NCBI RefSeq assembly: GCF_040412425.1
Contig: NC_089756.1
Location: 1,435,498-1,499,497 of the forward strand
Reading direction: 5' to 3'
From: Macrobrachium rosenbergii
Taxonomy: Eukaryota; Arthropoda; Malacostraca; Decapoda; Palaemonidae
Length of the DNA stretch: 64,000 nt
The stretch's first letter is position 1, and each line of letters starts with the position of its first letter. Position numbers and translations under genes: made by a program. The notes under the pieces are model-generated. The model was not told the origin of the DNA. It did no database searches and saw only the letters and a list, made by a program, of their open reading frames with translations. Below are positions 23,535-35,720 of the stretch, piece by piece.

Positions 23535-25345
23535 CTAGGCTCAGTTAAGCCATTGCAGGCGTCTAATGAGAAACTAAGTACTGCAAGTCATTACTGATCT
23601 GACCTGACCCTAGTAATGTGCCCCTAAGATGACATCTTTAGCAGCTGCTTGCAAGTAGCATGTCCCCTTTGCAAGTTCCTTCTATTGTTACTATTGTTCT
23701 CAGTTCCCCAGTCACGCATGCCCATTCGCATTTATCTGAGTTTCTCCTCCTTCCCAACTACCTGTGCTGCCATCAAGGGTCACCTTTCTTGACCTGACCC
23801 GCACCTGCAGCTCTGCCTACTAACACCCACATCCCTGCCTACAAATCCCTCAGCTCTCCCATTAACACCTCTTCTCTCGAACCTTTATCTGGCTGCCAAA
23901 CAATGACCTTTCTAGGTACTTGGCTGGATTAGCGACACACCCTGCGAAGGAGGACAATGGAGGACCCATTAAGAAGAGGCTGTCAGAAGTGTCAAAATAC
24001 AACCTTCGCCGGCGGACTATGGTATGTATACTGGCCCCGGCAAACCGAAGAGGTGCTAGTCCCTCTTCAGAAGTCAAACTGCTAGCATAACCTATGCTAG
24101 TTCTCCTTCAGGTGCCTCCCTGCTTGTAGAAACTCTGCTCAACCTACTTCAGAAGACACATTGATAGTATACCCCACGCTAGCTACCTCTACAATGCCAC
24201 TCTGTGATGCCACCCTCCTGGTACCACACACACACACATCACCGCTAGTCAACCTTACGCTGTTACTCTAGTCTTCTCACCTGAATTCACGCTAGCTGCC
24301 ACCCACAGATGTCACCCAGCTGAATTACCTGACGACGTCCCCCTGTCCAGAAGTCACCGAGAGACTTTTGCTCGAGTCCTACTCGAAGTAGTTCCTACAC
24401 TGCCTACGCCGAAGATTGCTGTATCCAGCCTCTCACCTCTGTGAGCTGATGCCCTATTAATCTACCAGCGACCCTACCCTTCGTCGTATTTCCCTCTGGT
24501 GGGGGAACCTTGAGTGACAACGCTTCCTCTGAGGCCCTACGGCAGAACCCTGGTTTTAAGAACCTCACATCTTGTCCACGGACCGAAGGTAATGTGGTCG
24601 GAAGTTGTTTGTCAGCCCCTTCCTACCTGTGCTTATATACCTGTACTCCTATTTCCTGTAACCATATTCCTGATCCTCTCCCTCAGAGATTCCTATGATT
24701 TTGATTGTGGTGGAATTGTGACCAATAGTGACAGTTTAGCTTTCATTTACGTACTTCTGTTAAATTTTAATCATTACGTAAGACAGTGTCCAGATATTTT
24801 GCCTACGTGAATTCGTTGTCACTTTACTTGATTCCATTTGTATGTGTTTCATTCTTCCTGCTCTTGCAGATTCGTGACATTGAGTCCCTGTTGTGTGGTA
24901 TCAACTGTGGATTAACGGTGCCACCTTCCCTGCACACCTGGGTGCTATATCTAGTTAAGATATCCAGACTATCAACAGTGCAACGTTCTAGCTCACTGTA
25001 CATCTTTTGAATCCTCCCTGATATCCATTGCTTGTTAGGCTACGAAAGACCAAGAGTGTAAGATTTGTGGTTGTGGCACTTTGCCTGAGTACTTTGTGAT
25101 TCTTTTGTGTCACGTAATTCTTGACAGTGCCACAGAGCTCCATTGATAGCTCCTGTACATATTTTATCTTCTGATTGAATTAGTGAATTATACTATTTAG
25201 TGGACATCTTAAGTTCACTCCAACCCTTGCATTTATTGGAAATTTTGAGTATTTTTCACTTTTAACCTTTTCTGCTCACTGGAGCTCAGTCACCCTCAGT
25301 CAGGTGTAGTTATCAGAAATCCTAGTTAAAGCAACCTTTCCAAAC
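23535..25345 (+). repeat. Candidate 5' LTR of an otherwise missing retroelement
   Basis: A long non-coding stretch, pyrimidine-rich in its first half, ends just before TGGCAGCGCGAACATGAC (25349-25366). That has the form of a primer-binding site immediately 3' of an LTR (TGGC- start, short spacer). The element is cut off about 20 bp further on by the gypsy LTR. The left LTR edge is not defined and no second copy is in the window, so the call rests on the PBS-like motif alone. Confidence 0.4.
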
Positions 25346-25348
25346 AAA

Positions 25349-25366
25349 TGGCAGCGCGAACATGAC
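25349..25366 (+). other. Possible tRNA primer-binding site
   Basis: TGGCAGCGCGAACATGAC, in the position and style of an LTR-retroelement PBS. The tRNA is not identified. Confidence 0.4.
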
Positions 25367-25384
25367 AATATATATATTATGCCC

Positions 25385-26975
25385 TAGAACAAGGTCAGAT
25401 AGGGTCATAATCACTTTCTACATCTGTTTTAAGAACAGTGTCAAATCATCTTACATCCCTAAGATTCTCCGGTAGCAATGGCCAGCATTGGGTCAGCACA
25501 TTCTTTCTCTCTTGTCAACTCCTCTCACTGCATCTATTCTCAAACAAAGGCCTACTGGAATAAAATCCAGAGATACAAAACTAGACTTTATTTGCAAATT
25601 TAACGAAAGTATTTCAGCAAAAGCTACGGTCATGAAATAGAGTTCCTCACACCCCATAAAAATGGAAGTCATAACTAAAGGAAACTCAGACTCACAATCA
25701 ATGATTCTAGACCAACCAATACTAGTGAGTAACACCCTGGTCAGCAAACAAAATAAAAAAGTTCATGATTATTCTAGATCAAAATAAATGTCATACTGTA
25801 TGTTAAAAGAACACCACTTCCAAAATATTTGTCCTCACAGGACTCAACCAGAATTACATGTTAAAAGAAACATAGCATGTATTAAAACCTGAAATGGTGT
25901 GTAAAAAAATAGACACTTAAAACAGATAAATGCACAATATAGAACAAAATAGAAAAATGCATAATGGAGAACAGAGGGGTTTCACTGCAGCGTAAAATGG
26001 GTATTCCACATAAGGTCTGAAAAAGATATGTGTTAATGAGTTTTCTTAGTCACATTCTATGGCCCATGGAAACCGTTCCTCACAGTGGCTGTTCTTATTC
26101 ACTAACACAGCTCAAAGAGCAGCCACACCAGCCGCAAATCGAAGTGAATAACCATTGTATGGTTCCTCTATAATATACACATTAGAGAGTGCACGTATGC
26201 ACACACTCACTTAATAACCCCTCCCTTGAAGCATGATGACACTGTCTGGTTAAGTGTTCGAAGGACTCCGCCTTCTGAATTCATAGATATGACAAAGCTT
26301 CCATCTGTCATGTTGTCCCCATGCATCTTGGCCATAATTGGAAGGCACAAATGAATGGGTCAGATACCCGCTGTATCTAACCGGGGAAAACACCAATGTC
26401 AATATAAAGGCCACCTGCACTGGACACACTTTTTTCACAGGCCAGCAATTAGTCAGCTTAAGTCTTAATAGGAGCTCGGCCCACCTACCTCTGGGCATCC
26501 TCGCCCAGGTACGACAAATATCCATAATGAAAGATCAGTGGGGGCCAGCTCAAAAATCATAGCAAACAATATGCACTAGATACAAAAGTTACTTGTCTCG
26601 TAAAGTCATCAAAGTTTTACCCTGGCTAGCAAATACTGCCGATACCTGTTCATTTCTCACCCAAATTAGCAATTGACATACTAGCAATTGCTCCTATGAT
26701 CATAATAGCTCTAATTACCAATGGCACAGCCCTCTTACTCCTTCTAGAAGAGAACTGAAAAATTGAAACACCTAAATTTGGAAGCCATGTTAAAGACTTC
26801 CTAATCCTATCCTAAACCCTAACTGCTGTAGTATTAAGTTCAGTTAGCCAATCACGTAACAGGTCAGACAGATTCCGTCCGATATTCATCTCACCCCAAA
26901 AAACAAAATTCCTAAGCAGCAGAACTTTATTCTGAAACTCTATTACATCAGACGAACCACCCATCGTGATCTTCT
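25385..26975 (-). repeat. 3' LTR of the minus-strand gypsy element
   Basis: Pairs with 29961-31580 over its length (e.g. AGCAATGGCCAGCATTGGGT in both). On the minus strand it reads an AATAAA (about 25590) some 200 bp before its 3' end. It contains a 91-codon minus-strand frame (26250-26525) also present in the other LTR. The outer left border abuts ATATATAT. Confidence 0.85.
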
Positions 26976-27353
26976 CATACATTAACGCCTGGGCCTAACC
27001 TCACTACGGAATTAGCCCATGCCACGACTCCCAAAGTCATGAGAATAAGAAACTTCAGCACAAAAACAAAAGAAAGAATTTAAAAGTTTCCAGATCTAGG
27101 AACAGGAAAGAAAAAAAAACAAACAAATAACAAAAAAAAAGAAACCCATATATCTATAAAACCCTATGGTATTTTGCACCTAATTTTAACTAAATACTGC
27201 AGCACACAAGAGCAAAAAAATTGAACTCGGACAACTAAAGATTTGTGTAACTCTACAGACCAATGTCCTCCCCAGTTTAAAAAAAAAACTACAAGTCACG
27301 CCCCTTTAAAAGCCGTTAAAAAACAAAAGAAAGAGAGGGAAAACAAAAAATGA

Positions 27354-29888
27354 TCAGAAACACAGTACAACACAGGAATTAACCCATAAGATTCCCATTA
27401 ACCTGTTTTTTTTAATTTTAGATATATGTGTCAACCGAGACACACCCGTATTCTCATCTAGAATAACAAATGTATTCCCCTTATTTACTTCTACAACCAG
27501 AAAAGGACCTTCAAATTTAGGACCTAGCTTATAGTTTAATTGATTCCTGACATTTATTTTCACAAAAACGCTATCTCCCACATCAACTTTAACTCTATCC
27601 GGCTTTGCATTGCTCCTAAACACTATATCCCGCATTTTCATTTCAAAATTCCATATCTCTCTTTCGCCGTGGAGACACGTGCACTTACAGTCTCATCCTC
27701 TGATGGAATAGGTAACAAATCGAATGCACCCCGCGCTGGGCAACCAAACAGCTCTTCATTTGGAGACATTCCAATGGTATCACTAACCATAGAATTGATG
27801 CTATGCTGCACCTGTGGAATATATAGATCCCAATTTATATCATTACCCCCTATAGTCACCCTGAGAGCCTCAATTGCCTTCCTATTTGCCCGCTCACATA
27901 GCCCATTAGCTTCTGGTCTATAGGGAATAATAGTGACTTTCCGAATGCCCATTACATCTGCAAGACAATCTGATGTCTTGTTCACAAATTCTCGCCCATT
28001 ATCTGTAATCAGCACCTCAGGAACCCCATAATGACAAATATATCCATTAAAGAATGAGACTGCCACCGCCTCTGCTGTTTTATGCTTCAAAGGAAAAATC
28101 TCTAAGAACCTGGTTAATTCGTCAACAACCACCAACAGGTGCCTATGGCCATAGCTAGTTTCACAGAAATTGGACATAAGGTCCATATGGACCCTAGAAA
28201 ACGGCCTGCTGAGAATAGGAAATGAACCCAACTTCCAAGAAACGACCCTCGATGGCTTACACACATTACAAACCGAACAACCTTTCACAAAGTCTTCCAC
28301 TGACGTGAGCATATTCTTCCAAAAGAATTGTCCCCGTAAATTCTGATATGTGTTCTCAGTACCTAAATGCGGACTGCCAGACCTGCAGTGAACAATATCC
28401 TGACCATAGGCACTAAACTCCTAGGAACAACTATTTGTGTCATATCACCCTTATCCTCACTATTTCTCAGTCTGTATTTAATCTTCCTAACTAACAAATT
28501 ACCCTCTAATTCAAGCCCTGAAAAAGGAAACTTATAGCCCTTCCTAACTAATTCCCCTCTAAGAAACGCTTTTGCGTCTGCCAAAATCTCATCCTCATCT
28601 TGTTTAGCTTCTACTAAACTATTATCCCAGTCTATGCAATCTTCAGATACATAATATACATGAGTGCCATCTGCATCAGAAAAACTTCTACTAAGGGGTC
28701 TGCTACATTATGTCTACCCTCTAAATACTTAAGCTTGGCATGAAAACCCCTGATTGTCAGATACTACATAGCCCTTTTAGGAGAAAGATCCGGCTTATTG
28801 AAAAGATCCAGCAATGGCTTATGATCCGTAAGAGCCTCTACTTGATTGCCCATCAATAACATCTTAAAATGAACTAAACTGGACACTATGGCAAAGGCCT
28901 CATTCTCCATTACCAAACTAGACACTACGGCAAAGGCTTCATTCTCCATTACCGACCATAGCCGTTCATTACTACCCCGTGTTTTAAACTTCCTACTGTA
29001 GAATGCAATCGGATGGAGTCTTCCATTGAACTTCTGCATAAGGCATGCCCCTATACCATCGAAACTAGCATCTGTCACCAACGTGAAAGGATGTTCCAAA
29101 TCAGGAAACTTCAACACTGGGGGATTTACTAAGGCATCCTTAATCTTCTGAAAAGCTAATTGCTGTCCATCTCCGCATACAAACTGCACATAATCCCTCA
29201 GGACATCTGTTAAAGGAAATGCTAGAATAGAAAAACCCTTTCACAAACCTACGGAAAAATCCAGCCAAGTCTAATAAAGACCGAATCTGTTTCTAATTCT
29301 TGGGAGTAGCAAAATCCACAATTGCCTTAACTTTATCATCATTCACTTTAACGCCCTTCTTAGAAATGGCATGACCCAAATATACTATCTGCCTCTTCAG
29401 AAAATTATCTTCAAACCCGCTAACCTAAGCCTCATAAAAAGCTCCCTAAGAACCTCTAAATGTTCCTCTACCGAATCAGTGGCAAACTAAAATATCATCC
29501 ATATATATATAAATGGTCTTCCCTAACAAGCCATGAAAAACTTTATTAATTAGCCTAGTAAATGACATAGGACTACCTGATAAACCAAACAGCATCCGCT
29601 TGGACTCATAATGCCCCTTCGGCAAAGAGAAAGCCGTGTACTCTCGACTCTCCTCACTAAGCGGTACTTGCAAGTACCCTTGCATCAGATCAATTGAATA
29701 ATAAGTATTCTTGGCCCCAATCTCAACAAATAATTCTGGCAAACATGCCACAGGGTAGCGATCAGGAATGGTTTTCTCGTTCAACTTCCCAAAGTCCACA
29801 CAAACTTGGACTGAACCATCAAATCCTTATTCTGAGATGCCAATACCACCCACCACTATTAATAAAATATGTCTCTTTGGAAGTGTAG
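27354..29888 (-). pseudogene. Gypsy pol remnant: RT, RNase H, integrase
   Basis: In minus-strand order: RT 29799-29476 (FGKLNEKTIPDRYP; catalytic IYMDDIL near 29490), with earlier RT motifs lost at the truncated start; RNase H-like region 29189-28764 (LVTDASFDGIGACLMQ, LTDHKPL); zinc-binding and integrase core 28584-27638 (CSVCNVCKP; Asp in HMDLMSNF, Asp in LITDNGREF, Glu in NGLCERANR, so the DDE triad is kept); integrase C-terminal region 27641-27354 (GPKFEGPFLVVEVN). Frames change between these blocks, with stops around 29475, 29290, 28750 and 28360. A 45-nt tandem duplication in RNase H repeats MENEAFA(V/I)VSSLV at about 28880-28970. Not functional. Confidence 0.9.
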
Positions 29889-29960
29889 CATATCACCTAT
29901 CTGTTTATCTACTTAACTATCTATTCCTGTCTATCACCCCTACCGCCAGCTATTACACCA

Positions 29961-31580
29961 TAGAACAAGGTCAGATAGGGTCGTAATCTCTTTCTACACC
30001 TGTTTTAAGAACAGTGTCAAATCGTCTTACATCCTTAAGATTCTCTGGTAGCAATGGCCAGCATTGGGTCAGCACATTCTTACTCTCTTATCGACTTCTC
30101 TCACTGTATCTATTCTCAAACAAAGGCCTACTGGAATAAAATCCAGAGATGCAAAACTAGACTTTATTTGCAAATTTAACGAAAGTATTTCAGCAAAAGC
30201 TGCGGTCATGAAATGGAGTTTCTCACACCCCACAGAAATGGAAGCCATAACTAGAGGAAACTCAGATCAACAATCAATCGAATTAATGATTCTAGACCAA
30301 CCAATACTAGTGACTAACACCCTGGTCAGCAAACAAAATAAAACGGTCATGATTATTCTAGATCAAAATAAATGTCATATACCATATTTTGAAAGAACAC
30401 CACTTCTAAAATATTCGTCCTCACAGGACTCAACCAGAATTACCTGTTAAAAGAAACATAGCATATATTAAAATCTGAAATGGTGTTTAAAAAAATAGAC
30501 ACTTAAAACAGCTAAATGCACAATGGAGAACAAAATGGAAAAATGCATAATGGAGAACAGAGGGGTTTCACTGCAACGTAAGATGGGTATTCCACATAAG
30601 GTCTGAAAAAGATATAAGTGTTAATGAGATATCTTAGTCACATTCTGTGGCCCATGGAAACCGTTCCTCACAGTGGCTGTTCTTATTCACTAACACAGCT
30701 CAAAGAGCAGCCACACCAGCAGCAAATCGAAGTGAATAACCATTGTATAGTTCCTCTATAATATACACATTAGGGAGTGCACATATGCACATACTCACTT
30801 AATAACCCCTCCCTTGAAGCATGTTGACACTGTCTGGTTCAGTGTTCGAAGGACTCCGCCTTCTGAATTCATAGATATGACAAAGTTTCCATCTGTCACG
30901 TTGTCCCCATGCATCTTGGCCACAATCGGAAGGCACAAATGTACAGGTCAGATACCCGCTGTATCTAACCGGGGATAACACCAGTGTCAATATAAAGGCC
31001 ACCTGCACTGGACACACTTTTTTCGCAGGCCAGCAATTAGTCAGCTTAAGTCTTAATAGGAGCTCGGCCCACCTACCTCTGGGCATCCTTGCCCAGGTAC
31101 GACAAATATCCATAATGAAAGGTCAGTGGGGGCCAGCTCAAAAATCATAGCAAACAATATGCACTAGATACTAAAGTTAATTGTCTCGTAAAGTCATCAA
31201 AGTTTTACCCTGGCTAGCAAATACTCGTACTGCCGATACCTGTTCATTCCTCACCCAAATTAGCAATTGACATACTAGCAATTGCACCTGTGATCATAAT
31301 GGCTCCAATTACCAATAGCACAGCCCTCTTACTCCTTCTAGAAGAGAGCTGAAAAATTGAAACACCTAAAAGTGGAAGCCATGTTAAAGACTTCCTAATC
31401 CTATCCTATACCCTAACCGCTGGAGCACTAAGTTCAGTTAGCCAACCCCGTAACGGATCAGACAGATTCCGTCTGATATTCATCTCACCCAAAAAAAAAA
31501 TTCCTAAGCAACAGAACTTTATTCTGAAACTCTATACTCAAAGATATTGCGTCAGATGAACACCATGCAACGTAATCTTC
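29961..31580 (-). repeat. 5' LTR of the minus-strand gypsy element
   Basis: Second copy of the 1.6-kb LTR. It contains the same minus-strand frame as the other copy (30799-31113, extended by some residues). The inner edge (29961) changes to unrelated sequence right after the shared TAGAACAAGG. Confidence 0.85.
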
Positions 31581-31599
31581 TTGTATAATAATGTGTGAG

Positions 31600-31830
31600 A
31601 GGTGCTAAAGAAAGAGCAGGAAGACAAGTACTGCTGGTTTATTACTGAAGCGACCCGCTTATAAAGCAGCTTGTGGACGTCTGCGTATACGCAGAGACCG
31701 CGAGTACAAAAATTTTACACGTGACCTGAGGTCAAACTATTTCTCTGCAAAACAGGTAGTTCCTGAGCCAAGACTGAGTCACCGTGTGAGTCTGCTAATG
31801 GCTCCGGGAACCACTCCGGGGTCACCACTT
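31600..31830 (-). repeat. Truncated LTR relic related to the next LTR
   Basis: On the minus strand this carries the same order of blocks as 31830-32234: GACCTCAGGTCAC, a TATAA-like box, AATAAA (in CAGTAATAAACCAGC), then CTTTCTTTAGCACCTCTCA. Its upstream part is missing; instead it follows the PBS and leader of the adjoining LTR copy. Confidence 0.6.
31811..31827 (-). other. tRNA-Trp-like primer-binding site
   Basis: The minus strand reads TGGTGACCCCGGAGTGG, three bases after the LTR end. TGGTGACCCCG is the start of the tRNA-Trp-type PBS used by CsRn1-like gypsy elements. Confidence 0.55.
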
Positions 31831-32234
31831 TAAGAGGTGCGAAAGAAACGAGCAGGATAAGGTTACTGCTACTTTATTGAGGACACAGGCGGTTTATATA
31901 GTGGTGGACTGACGTCACGCCGACGAGTACAATGAAAACCAGGGTGACCTGAGGTCAATAACATTTGACTATAAATACAATAAACAAATACACTCTGAGT
32001 TACACAAATGGACAATAATAAAGTTGGATACATTCTGATACCTGAGCAAAAGAAACATATAACATACAAGTTGGTAACAGGTAAATATTTACATAAATCA
32101 GTTTAAATGATTGGGTATGGCTGAATCTGCGTGACCCGTTATCCTAGGAGCGGCAATCCTAGGAGCAGCAATCCTAGGAGAGGCAAAGAAAACAGGTCAC
32201 CACCACAGAAAACCCACTTAGCGGGGACTTTACA
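31830..32234 (-). repeat. ~405-bp solo LTR (CsRn1-like gypsy)
   Basis: Minus strand starts TGTAAAGTCCCCGC and ends in CACCTCTTAAAG before the PBS. It has TATATAAACC (31891-31900) and AATAAA (31873-31878) in promoter-then-polyA order. A second, partial copy lies at 43830-44103. It separates the gypsy LTR from another integrase fragment. Confidence 0.7.
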
Positions 32235-32928
32235 GATTCTTGACATTTATTTTCACAAAAATGCCATCTCCCACAGCAACTTTAACTCTATCCAGCTTTG
32301 CATTGCTCCTAACCACTATATCCTGCGTTTTCATTTCAAGGTTCCTAGCAAGACGCACATATCTCTCTTTCGCTGTGGAGACAAGTGCCCTTACAGTCTC
32401 ATCCCCTGATGGACAGGGGCATCATTTGGGGCGGGCTGGGGCGGTCAACTGCCCCCCTCAAGACTCAATTTGTCCCCCCAAGACCTAAGTTGCCCTCCCC
32501 AAGCCTCAACTTGGCCCCCTCACCCCCAAGCCCCAAGAAGTAACAGCATGTTTTCTTTTTAAATGTGCAATCATAAATATATAAAATTTCTCTGAAATAA
32601 TATGTTTTTTGATCTTTGTCTGTCTACTAGCTACCAGTGATGATGAGATAAAACATAGTAGTGGGAGAATATAATTTTTGCTGAAATACCTTGCTCATGT
32701 GGCTTCAAAAACACATAAAATAGCTAAAAAAAAAAAAAATACTCAGTTGATTAGGCTCACTTTGCTGGCCAAACCGTCTTTGCCCCCCTAACAAAAATCT
32801 GAAATGACGCCCCTGCTGATGGAATAGGTAACAAATCGAATGCGCCCTGCTCTGGGCAGCCGAACAGTGCTTCATTGGGAGACATTCCAATGGTATCACT
32901 AACCGCAGAATTCATGCTATGCTGTGTT
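32235..32928 (-). pseudogene. Second copy of the gypsy integrase C-terminal region, split by a MITE
   Basis: 32235-32413 and 32816-32928 match 27545-27810 of the gypsy pol (e.g. ACATTTATTTTCACAAAAA and GGAGACATTCCAATGGTATC). The minus-strand coding is discontinuous. The MITE at 32414-32815 interrupts it with an 8-bp duplication. Confidence 0.8.
32414..32815. mobile_element. 402-bp hAT-type MITE with 8-bp duplications
   Basis: The ends CAGGGGCATCATTT and AAATGACGCCCCTG are inverted repeats with one mismatch. CTGATGGA is duplicated exactly on both sides (32406-32413 and 32816-32823). An 8-bp target duplication and CAGGGGC termini are hAT hallmarks. No coding capacity. Confidence 0.92.
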
Positions 32929-33009
32929 GGTGTTAAGTTTATTTTAGTCCACCTTTAATGCTACGTGAAAGTGCAGGTAAAAATGCATTTGGTAAAAGAA
33001 AGATGAGCT

Positions 33010-35145
33010 CCTTCTGCAATACTTAGTGCAGAAGTTTGAATTAAGAAAAGACAGAGCTTTAGCTACAATTGAGTTAGCGGTAGAGCCTAGACTTCTTTAC
33101 TTAATAGGTGATGCTAAAGATCCAAAAGTGGTATGGCAGAAACTGCAGGATACATTTCAGAAAAAGTCATGGGCCAATAAATTCAAGTTAAAAAGAAAAT
33201 TATACAGTCTGAAGCTGAAGCCTGGTGATGATTTACAAGGGCATCTTAAAACTTTTGCAGAAAATTTTGAAGAATTGGCAGTTATTGGTGATCCAATAGA
33301 AAATGAAGACAGGGTAATAAATTTATTAGCTTCACTTCCTGATGATTATTCAACTTTAGTGACAGCTCTGGAAGCTATGGAGAAAGTTCCTTCATGGGAA
33401 TCAGTCACTGAGAGGTTGCTGCATGAAGAATATAAAATTAAAGGTGATAGGCTTAAGCCTATGCAGGAAAGTGAAATTAAGTCTTTACTTGCTAAACAGA
33501 AAAAGACTGTTAAGTGTTTTGAATGCAACAAGACAGGTCATGTAAAGAGAAATTGTTATATTTTTATTGAAAAATGCAAGAAAAGGAAAGAGAATAATGA
33601 AAAGAGTCAGGGTCATAAAGTTAAACAAAGCCTAGTTGCCAAAGGGCAAGGTATTGATGATGAGGTTACCTTATTTGTAAGTGCTTTATCTGCTAGTGAT
33701 ACATGTAATGGCTCTTGGGTACTTGATTCAAGTGCTACTCAACATATGTGTAATGATAAGTCTTTCTTTTCTAATTTTGTAAATCCAAGAACACTTGTTA
33801 AAGTTGAAGTGGGTGATGGAAGACCACTTACAGCTGTTGGTGAAGGCTCTGTCTCTTTGCAAGTTAATTTACCTAACAATAAGGTAGAAAACCGTATACT
33901 TGAAAAAGTTTTGAATGTGCCAGATTTAGCTCATAACTTGATTTCTATTTCTCAGGTTACATTAGGGGGTAAGGTGACACAATTTTATGGACATTCATGC
34001 AAGATTTGCAGTAAGAAAAATAAGTTGCTAGTTGTGGGGAAAAAGTTAGGAAGATTATATATGCTCGATTGTTTCCAAAAGGCACCTGCTCATTGTTCAA
34101 ATGTATATTCAGATGAAATGTTATGGCATAGACGATTTTGTCATCTTGGAATGAATAATGTGAGAAAGTTGGTTTTCAAAAATGTGGTTAATGACTCATA
34201 TGTCTGTGAAAATTGTTCTGATGGTAAAATTCATAAATCCTCATTTCCTACTGGAGAGGTTAGAAAAGAATATAAGGTTTTACATTTAATTCACAGAGAT
34301 GTCTGTGGTAAGATGAACCCAGGTTCTTTGGGTGGTGGAAATTATTTTATTACTTTTATAGATGATGCCTCAAGGTATGTTTGGGTGTATATTTTGAAGG
34401 GTAAAGGGGATGTTTTTAGTGTATTTAAGACTTGGAAAACTCTTGCTGAAAACCAGTATGAGAAGAAAATTAGGATTTTGCGCACAGACAATGGTGGAGA
34501 GTATACATCTGTTGAGTTTGAAGGATATCTGCAAGATGAAGGTATTCGTCATGAAAAGACAATTCCCAAGACACCTGAACAAAATGGGGTTGCAGAACGC
34601 ATGAACCGGACTCTTGTGGAGGCTGTGAGAGCCATGTCATCTGATGCAATGTTGCCTAAGACCTTTTGGGCTGAAGCTGTGTCAACTGCAGCATATGTGC
34701 GTAATAGAAGTCCTAATTCTGTCTTGAAAGACAAGACACCATAAGAAGCACTGAATGGACGGAAGCCTAATGTAAAACATTTCCGTACCTTTAGCTGTAT
34801 ATCTCATGTCCATATTCCAAAGGATGAAAGAGAGAAATTAGATTCTAAATCAAGGAAGTGCATTTTGCTTGGTTATGGTTCTACAACCAAAGGCTATCGT
34901 CTTTGCAACCTTGACACAAAAAGGATTTTTCATAGCAGAGATGTTATTTTTGATGAATCTAAGTCTGTAATTTTTGAGGAGTCACCATGTGAGGATTCAC
35001 CATGTAGTCCAAAGTACATTGAATTTCAAGCATCACCTGAGAGTGATATTGATGAGTCTGCTGATCCAGAAATAAATGTTCGACGTTCAGCTAGAGAAAG
35101 GAAACCTCCTGTCAGATTAGGAGAATGGGTTAATTCAAGTATAGG
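33010..35145 (+). pseudogene. Ty1/copia gag-protease-integrase fragment, RT and RNase H absent
   Basis: A 572-codon frame (33026-34744) encodes a copia gag core (LKRKLYSLKLKPGDDLQGHL), one CCHC knuckle (CFECNKTGHVKRNC), a protease site reading WVLDSSATQHM in place of the usual D-S/T-G-A, a GAG-pre-integrase zinc region (WHRRFCHLGM ... CENCSDGKIHKSSFP) and the integrase core (HRDVCG, RTDNGGEYTS, NGVAERMNRTL: D, D, E all present). A TAA at 34742-34744 falls where the family has TPYEAL. The frame then continues to 35263 (FHSRDVIFDES, RRSARERKPP) until an unrelated element starts at 35146. The gag N-terminus and everything after integrase are missing. Confidence 0.93.
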
Positions 35146-35720
35146 CAGAGGCGTCGTGATGGTGGGGTGCTTGGGGGGGGGGGGACATATGTCCCCGGGC
35201 GCAGCATTTACGGGGCGCCAAATTGAAGTTGGGAAGACATCTATTTTGGGGGAAATGGGGTGATGAAACCAGTAACTTAGAATCTTTAAGTTGAGTTTTC
35301 AGTATATATTTTATATTTAATGAAGATTGACTTCCTTTAATGTTCATTATACATAAATGTAATCATTATGTGCTAATTACTATACTATCAAATTTTATTA
35401 CGTACTTATAAAATAAGTGGTTCAGTGACTGTGAGTTAGTGCAAAGATATTGGATAGGTACCCCCGTCAATCTAGTGTTTCGTTTTCTTTCGTGAGCATT
35501 TTTTGTGCATAACGAACTGCAGACTACAATTATTTCTGCACTTTCGTAAAACTGAGGCTGATGTTATTATCAAAGCATAAAGTATTTTATTTATTTATCT
35601 TTTGCAACGAAAAATATAGGAAGAAATTTTAATTTATGCAACTTTTTTCATTCTCGAATGAGAAAGACGTCAGTCACAAGTTTAGCTTTCTTTTGGATAT
35701 TAAGGAGTTGCTATCTATAA
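35146..35720. mobile_element. hAT-like element end followed by non-coding DNA
   Basis: It begins CAGAGGCGTCGTGATGG, then a G-run, then CCCCGGGCGCAGCA. This style of terminus is typical of hAT elements whose transposase carries zinc fingers, and resembles the MITE end CAGGGGCGTCATTT. It interrupts the copia frame. I cannot find the matching right end, so the extent is unknown. Confidence 0.4.

Larger units (their letters stand above)
25385..31580 (-). mobile_element. Minus-strand Ty3/gypsy element with 1.6-kb LTRs, internally deleted
   Basis: Two direct repeats (25385-~26975 and 29961-~31580) flank a minus-strand pol in the order RT, RNase H, integrase. Reading the minus strand, the right-hand LTR is 5'. 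Between it and the RT there is room for only about 160 bp, so gag and protease are gone. Pol is broken by several frameshifts and stops. The LTRs differ by scattered substitutions, so insertion is not recent. Confidence 0.85.

Noticed and set aside
26640..26860. Stretch that at first glance looks like mitochondrial-type sequence in the LTR
   Set aside because: It is repeated in both LTRs, has no sustained frame under either code, and belongs to the LTR.
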